Below are positions 58,307 through 64,000 of a stretch of 64,000 bases of DNA, in pieces. Position 1 is the stretch's first letter; every line of letters begins with the position of its first letter. Source of the stretch: Nageia nagi (taxonomy: Eukaryota > Pinophyta); the NCBI GenBank assembly GCA_050084985.1, contig JBITNC010000001.1:86242001-86306000 (forward strand), given 5' to 3'. A model generated the notes under the pieces. The model did no database searches and was not told the origin of the DNA. It saw nothing but the letters and a program-made list of their open reading frames with translations. The position numbers and the translations under genes are program-made.

Positions 58307-59561
58307 ACACTTGGAGGCTCCTTTTTACATCCTTAGGTTGAAAGCTCTTCTTCAACTCTCCTAGAGATCTTCTTCCTTTCCATCTTGAAGTCTTATTGAG
58401 GTAAAGACTAAGAAAAGGTATAATTAACCTCCTTCTTGGTTATGTTTTTCTCATTACTGATACTAACATATCTTGTAACATATGTTAGTTCATTTTTTTT
58501 ACACACTATGGTTGAAATAGTGATATAATTTTTTTTTTTTGTATACTAACTTCTTGTGTTAAATGTAATTTGGTTTTGCTTAACATATTGTTCTCTTTTA
58601 TGAGAAGATTAGTATATGAAAATTACAATTTTTTAATATATTGGTCTCTTTTATTGAGATTTCATATTTCTTATTGAGGAGGAGAAATTTGCTTTTCAAT
58701 AATCTATTTACATAAATTGCAAATATATAAGATGGCTTCACATACACATTTTTTAAATTTTTTTTTAAAATATTTATATATATAGATCTATATATCTATA
58801 TTTCACTCTACCTTTGTTTGGGCAACCTCTATTTTTTATTTTTTATTTACAAGCAAACACAAAAATAAAATAAAATTCAAACTCTGCAACTATTGTAGGC
58901 ATTCTATATGCCACTATATGAGATCAGAAAAAGAGTATATAAACATGAATCTATTATTTTAGCAAGTACTTTTGTAACATAGTGATTCATATATTTATAT
59001 GTGAGTTCCTATATCTAATGACATGATGCTATGGACTGATGTTTCATAGTAGTATTTAAAAATAAAAATCTATTTCTACTAGCAAACCTCACCTCTATTG
59101 TACCTCATCAACTGATCTACACCACCACCTCGGCTCCTACCATCCACCTTACCCTCTTTCCATTGCTTAGCCTGCTCTAACTAAGGGGATGATTTTTGTG
59201 TTTTGATAGTAGCCCATGCTTGTTCCACATGTTCTGATGCACTAGAAAAGACTCTTCCCTCTTATGGTAGCATCACCTCCACCATCCTCTGGCTATGAGT
59301 TGCCAGGAATTGTTATGGTTGCATTGTTACAGTAGCTTGGCTCTCCTACCTATTATTTGGAGTGTCTTCACATCTACCCTTCATGGTGCCCATAATGGGA
59401 CTATATTTTCAAGATCCTCTCTCAATGTATGTGTCAACTATGGTAGAGTAATCCTCACTCACTTGCATCCATGAGTATCCTCACTAGCCTTGGGTCTCTC
59501 TTCCACTCCTTGTTGGCCCTAGTCTCCCTATGGCTATGCCTTCCATCTTCTCCTTTGCAAC

Positions 59562-59633
59562 CTTATCTTTGCTCAACTGGTAGCACGAGTGGTTTTTTAA
59601 CCACATAGTCATTGGTTTGAATTTCCCAAATAT
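59562..59633 (+). pseudogene. tRNA-Lys(TTT)-like relic or SINE head
   Basis: TGCTCAACTGGTAGCACG resembles the D arm (A box). GTGGTTTTTTAACCAC is an anticodon arm with TTT anticodon and an eight-base loop. GGTTTGAATTTCC is a decayed T arm (B box). The acceptor ends do not pair, so it is not a working tRNA. Confidence 0.4.
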
Positions 59634-60295
59634 CATTCCTTACACACTCCATATCTTTTTCCCCATCACTCACCTCTTCTCACCTATTGTGCACACTTCC
59701 TACACTGAACATCTCAATCCTATTCAAATGCTTGCTCAACCTAACACCAAAGGTAGGTAACATGTTGACCATTACACTGATGAATCTTATCCTACCCTCT
59801 TATGATCCTACTAGTGATCCATTTTTGAAGCTACCTACCATGTCATCTTCTGGAACTTGAAACCTAAAATTTTAATTATCCTCTAGAATAGCATGTCAAA
59901 ATAGATGAGTTGTATGCATTGGTTTGTTGTTGTAAAAACTAGGGGGCTTAATCTCTATTTTCAATCCAACTCTAGAAACACGTCACTTAAATTGATGTAC
60001 AATCATTCATTCACTATTTTATTTAATTATTCTTTATTATGATTTGAAGTTTGAAACATTGCACATTGGATAGAGTGTTTCCTTTTTAGTGTCCATGATA
60101 CACATGACATTCTAATCCCTATTTATTTTATAAAGTGGTTGTTGTTTGGCATTATTAATTTCATTCCAAAGAAACTATATTTCCCCTCACACAAAAAAAA
60201 CCAAAAAAAAAAAAAAAATTATTTCCTATATGAGCTTATTTTTTTCCTTATGCACTCATTCTTGTATTAACCTCTTGGTTTTAAGTAAAAAGGGG

Positions 60296-60510
60296 AAGAG
60301 CTAATGCATATTTTACTTAAAAGTTTATGCATGCCTAATATTTTCTTATAACTTAATTTTTGGTAAAAGTTTAAAGACTTACAATTAAGTAAATATTTTT
60401 AAGAGTTGATGCGTATTTTACTTAAAAGTTTATGCATGCCTAATATTTTCTTACAACTTAATTTTTAGTAAAATCTTAAAGACTTACAATTAAGTAAATA
60501 TTTTTAAGTC
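60296..60510. repeat. tandem repeat, 105-bp unit, two copies
   Basis: ATGC.TATTTTACTTAAAAG begins at 60304 and 60409; both units run through TTATGCATGCCTAATATTTT to AAGTAAATATTTTTAAG. Confidence 0.92.
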
Positions 60511-60620
60511 AAAAATGCATGCTTAGGACTTAAAATTTTTGAAGATTCATGCTTATGACTTAAAATTTTTATGCATGCTTATGAATTCAAAATGCATGAT
60601 TATGCCTCTTAAATTCTAGT
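60511..60620. repeat. degenerate repeat of about 30 bp (ATGCATGCTTA...ACTTAAAATTTTT)
   Basis: Three to four imperfect units follow the 105-bp repeat and share its ATGCATGC word. Confidence 0.65.
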
Positions 60621-63600
60621 TCTTATGAAGAAATAATGCATGCTTAATTTATGGAATGATGCATACTTCTTTTAGTTAATGATGCATACTTATACTTATG
60701 GGATTGATGAATGCTTTTATGCAAAATAAGAATTGATGTAAAGATGTCCTTTAGGTGTTAGTAAAAAAAACCCATTAGACACTTAGGTTTTGAGTTATTG
60801 AATGGATGATATTTTTACTTATGCTCTTTTATGTTTTGCATTTTTTGATTTATTTGCTTATGCAAACAAAAATGCAAACATTGAAATGAGCAACCTCCTA
60901 AAATGAATACATCCACACATATATTCTACAACATGACTTGTTTGAGGAGCCATGAGGTGAGGATAGGTGGATTGGAGCCTTTAAGTTCAACGATCCAAGT
61001 GGTGAAAAGTTTGTACTGCTTAATTGCCCCTAAGTCCTCTATTGGTCTAGATTTAACTCCAATAGGTGGATAAGTATATGTTTAGTGATACCACATATCT
61101 GCACATCCATTCAAGGATTATTCTAATAACCTAGGAGGATAACTTGAAACCTAATTAAAATTAATAATTTGATCGATCCAATAAATGTTAGAACCTTGAA
61201 AAATAGCTAGTACTTCTCCTTATGAGAGTATATTGCTGCTCAAGGGGAATTGGTTGAGGATTGGTAGGACCTGAGCTCCTCTTATGTGGGTGTCTAGGTG
61301 AAGGTCTAATTTTAGATAAGAAAATAAGCCTTGACAATGTCACTCTACATCTATGGTTCTTGAGATGAAAAATGTATTTGGAAACATAGGCTATTATTTA
61401 ACATTTGCACTTGTGATTCAAATCAAGCATGTCTACAAGCATGAGGATTTAATCATCTTTAAAAATATATATACTTCAAAATTAAGTATTTTTTGCACTA
61501 TATTTTGAAATATTTTTTGCACTAGCATTATTCTATTTTATATGCATCATTATTTACGATGTCTTTAAATTAAAATTATTGTATTTGCAGCTTATCTTGA
61601 GAACTTAGAACTTTATCCAATAAATGATTTAATACAAGATAGAAACAAAAATAATATTTCTAAAAAGTTCCACTCATGTGCCCAAGTGGATATCCAAACT
61701 ATGTAGAATCTATGGCATGATCAGGAGAGTTAGAGTTAGAACTCTTAGGATTGGTAATAGACGAACTAGGCATATTGAATAACGCAACATGAGTGATTAA
61801 GGAGAAATAACATATAATGTTAAAAAATGGGTAGTATACACATTAATCCCCTTCTCATGTTAGCCATGACACATAAGTGGACTCCTAATAAAGATCTCAT
61901 CACCATACTATAAATTCAACAATGTAAGGGTGATAGTCCTCCTGAGGATGTAGCCTTGTAGGACCTGCATAGTGTAGAAAATGGAAGATAAAAGATGTCC
62001 ATAAATAATAAAGGATGATATTCCATGTCCAATTTGGATGATATATAAGAGTGAGTATGAGGTGCAACTACTTGGCATCCTCTAAATGATGGTTAAAGTA
62101 GATGGCCCATCAACAGAGACTTTGATCAACTTGTATGTGAACCAAGTTTTGTTGCATAGCAGTTTGTAGCATAATGCAAGCATGTTGTAAGACTCAACCT
62201 TGAATGCATTGATAAAGAACTTCTTGGTGAATATTAGCATGAAGACCTTGGAAAATGGTCATATCCATGATGAATGACAAAGTGAGTCAACTCTCTCTGA
62301 AGGTTTCATACATAAGTGAAAATGATGGTGATCAACTAGAATACAATGAATTTATAGAATTCCAACTAACTAGATCATCGATCATCAATGGGAACATCAA
62401 AATGGATAAACCATATAAGCATAATAATCAATGTGACCTTGTCCTTTTATTAAAATGTTGGAAAAGATTCCCATTAATAAGCCCAAGTGGGTGGCATTTA
62501 TGACTTGATTCATGCTAGTCTAATCAATGGTCACTAGAATCCAAAGAATTAGCATCATATTCAGATATGCTAGAATCAGATGTGTCCAATCCTAAATGAT
62601 ATTGATGTGAAAGAGGTAGAAAGTGATAAGAAAATGAAAATTGATAACATAAAATATGATGTCCACCTTTCCAAGCAACATGAAAAGAGTACATGGATGA
62701 CCATTGAAGCCCATGATGACAAACAACCCATGCTATAGTGAGTGGTTCAAAATATTCTTATGGATGTAGGGAAGGTGGCCTGATGTAGCATATGAATTGC
62801 AAAAGATAGTGATTGAATGAAGTATAAACCATTATATGCCATGTCCAATCAGGCCAACTAAGCAAATGAAATAATCGATGAACATGATCCTCATAATTGA
62901 GATGGAAAATCATGCAAATACCATAATGATCATCTGGGTACAATTGCAAAAATACTAGTTACTATTTCATTAAAACCTCAGACATAATCAAAGCATGATT
63001 TTCTAAAGCTACTTGAACACTATGATGCACTATGTTATCCTAGAGATTGCTCAGTAGGGCATGAAACTAAGACACATCCATGATAGATAATAATTCAAAT
63101 CATAAATGTAAAGTGTCAAATGATAAGCAAGGGTCATTTATGGCTATTTATAATGCATATAATTTGATATATTTAAACTATAATAATTATTACAACTAGA
63201 GAAAAAGATTTGGGGTGATAAAATATCTCACCTACAACTCATTTAATTGAGTGAAATCATACGTATCATGTCATGTTAGGATAGGAATAATGATAGTACC
63301 ACTAAGCCGCGTAATGCCTAAGTAATCACTATGCTATTTTTCTCTCTCCTCTTGACTATTAAATTGGATAGTTTACTCATGAATGATAGGTTGATCATCA
63401 TGAATTCCATAGAGAATTTTATTGCACACATAGGAAGTTCTTTCTTAAGTTCTGACATGGAAATAAACATATAGGCAAACTTAAAGAATGCCTACCTTTG
63501 CCACAAACTAGCTACCAAAAAGCTAAGATGGAGGTAATGGCCCATTGTTATGATATGCTACAATAAAAGAAAGTTGTATGTATATAGTATTACCATAAAC

Positions 63601-63639
63601 TCTTGGCTAAGAATAATAAACTACTAGCTAAGAAAAATA

Positions 63640-63975
63640 TGTTGCAATTACAAGCAAAAGAGATTGAGATACAACTTAGGCATGATGCAAGCAATAGCTA
63701 CTATGGAATGAGATGATTAAAAGAAAAGTGAAAACAAAGGGCCTTATAGTATAAGGATATTCTTCAACACTTTAGTATTAACATTCCAGAGGACATAGCA
63801 TCTCAAAATTCTATGGGTCCTACCAAAGTTAACCCATAATCTCAATCACAGCAATTAGTTGCCCTGGTATGGAATGGACATTCCTACATCAACATCATGC
63901 ATCCTTTATTCACCAAGCCCTGTTTTGAAGTAGGGTTGGTGAAACATCCCTTTAGGGTGAGTATTGGTTGAATTA
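63640..63975 (+). pseudogene. possible gypsy-type gag/protease remnant
   Basis: One frame reads KNMLQLQAKEIEIQLRHDAS, then after stops INIPEDIASQNSMGPTKVNP and LVWNGHSYINIMHP, then FEVGLVKHPFRVSIG. The last part has the spacing of a Ty3/gypsy protease (LVDSG.SHNFI...PF.V.IG) but lacks the Asp. Weak, and cut by the window end. Confidence 0.25.
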
Positions 63976-64000
63976 TTATTGAATTTTTGATTTGATCTTA

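Larger units (their letters stand above)
58307..63999. other. unclassified AT-rich sequence after the copia LTR
   Basis: No copia gag or pol was recognised. 58307-58480 is a plausible leader. 59090-59880 is less AT-rich and holds a tRNA-Lys-like relic. 60296-60720 has tandem repeats. The 82-codon open frame at 62255-62503 has no known motif. The last 300 bp may be a decayed gypsy protease region. Confidence 0.45.

Noticed and set aside
62255-62503. 82-codon plus-strand frame
   Set aside because: No motif, no partner, no coding context; could be chance in a long unclassified stretch.

Overview
The window looks like intergenic DNA from a large, AT-rich, retrotransposon-packed plant nuclear genome. 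A gymnosperm is plausible but cannot be proved from this sequence. I find no intact host gene. The only recognisable host-type coding sequence is a decayed pentatricopeptide-repeat (PPR) fragment near 1.4-2.0 kb. Nearly everything else that can be identified is LTR-retrotransposon sequence, all of it broken by stops, frameshifts and deletions.

Layout. 1-276 is the last part of a plus-strand Ty3/gypsy element of the Tat (dual RNase H) type, and its 3' LTR starts at 277. 4690-5817 is the truncated 5' end of a minus-strand element, related to the element at 38435-43496. 5821-28590 is one old minus-strand Ty1/copia element of the SIRE/Maximus kind, with LTRs of about 2 kb. Two later insertions split it: a plus-strand copia element (10218-15611, 5-bp target duplication GTATT) and a minus-strand Tat element (Tat-1, 16312-24963). 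32252-37001 is a minus-strand chromovirus with 411-bp LTRs and a perfect TTCTT target duplication; it has lost its whole reverse transcriptase. 38435-43496 is a minus-strand non-autonomous LTR element with 735-bp LTRs and one 209-codon ORF of unknown type. 48123-57815 is a second Tat element (Tat-2, minus), carrying a foreign segment of about 2 kb and cut at its 5' side by a plus-strand copia LTR (57816-58291). The remainder (28.6-32.2, 37.0-38.4, 43.5-48.1 and 58.3-64.0 kb) is AT-rich sequence with tandem repeats, microsatellites, two tRNA-derived fragments and a few decayed reading frames.

How the parts relate. The Tat elements, the non-autonomous element and the partial copies share LTR ends (TGTAGA...TCTACA) and a hairpin just inside the U3 end. 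The hairpin arms differ between families but stay complementary. The non-autonomous element also resembles Tat-1 just after its 5' LTR, in the primer-binding region. Together this suggests a group of elements that could have shared replication or integration machinery. Both Tat elements and the non-autonomous element carry tandem repeats on the 3' side. Catalytic residues are lost in different places in different copies (protease, reverse transcriptase, integrase), so no element here could move on its own proteins.

Limits. Family and lineage names come from reading motifs by eye. Divergence, age and copy number were not computed. Domain borders inside the decayed pol regions are approximate.
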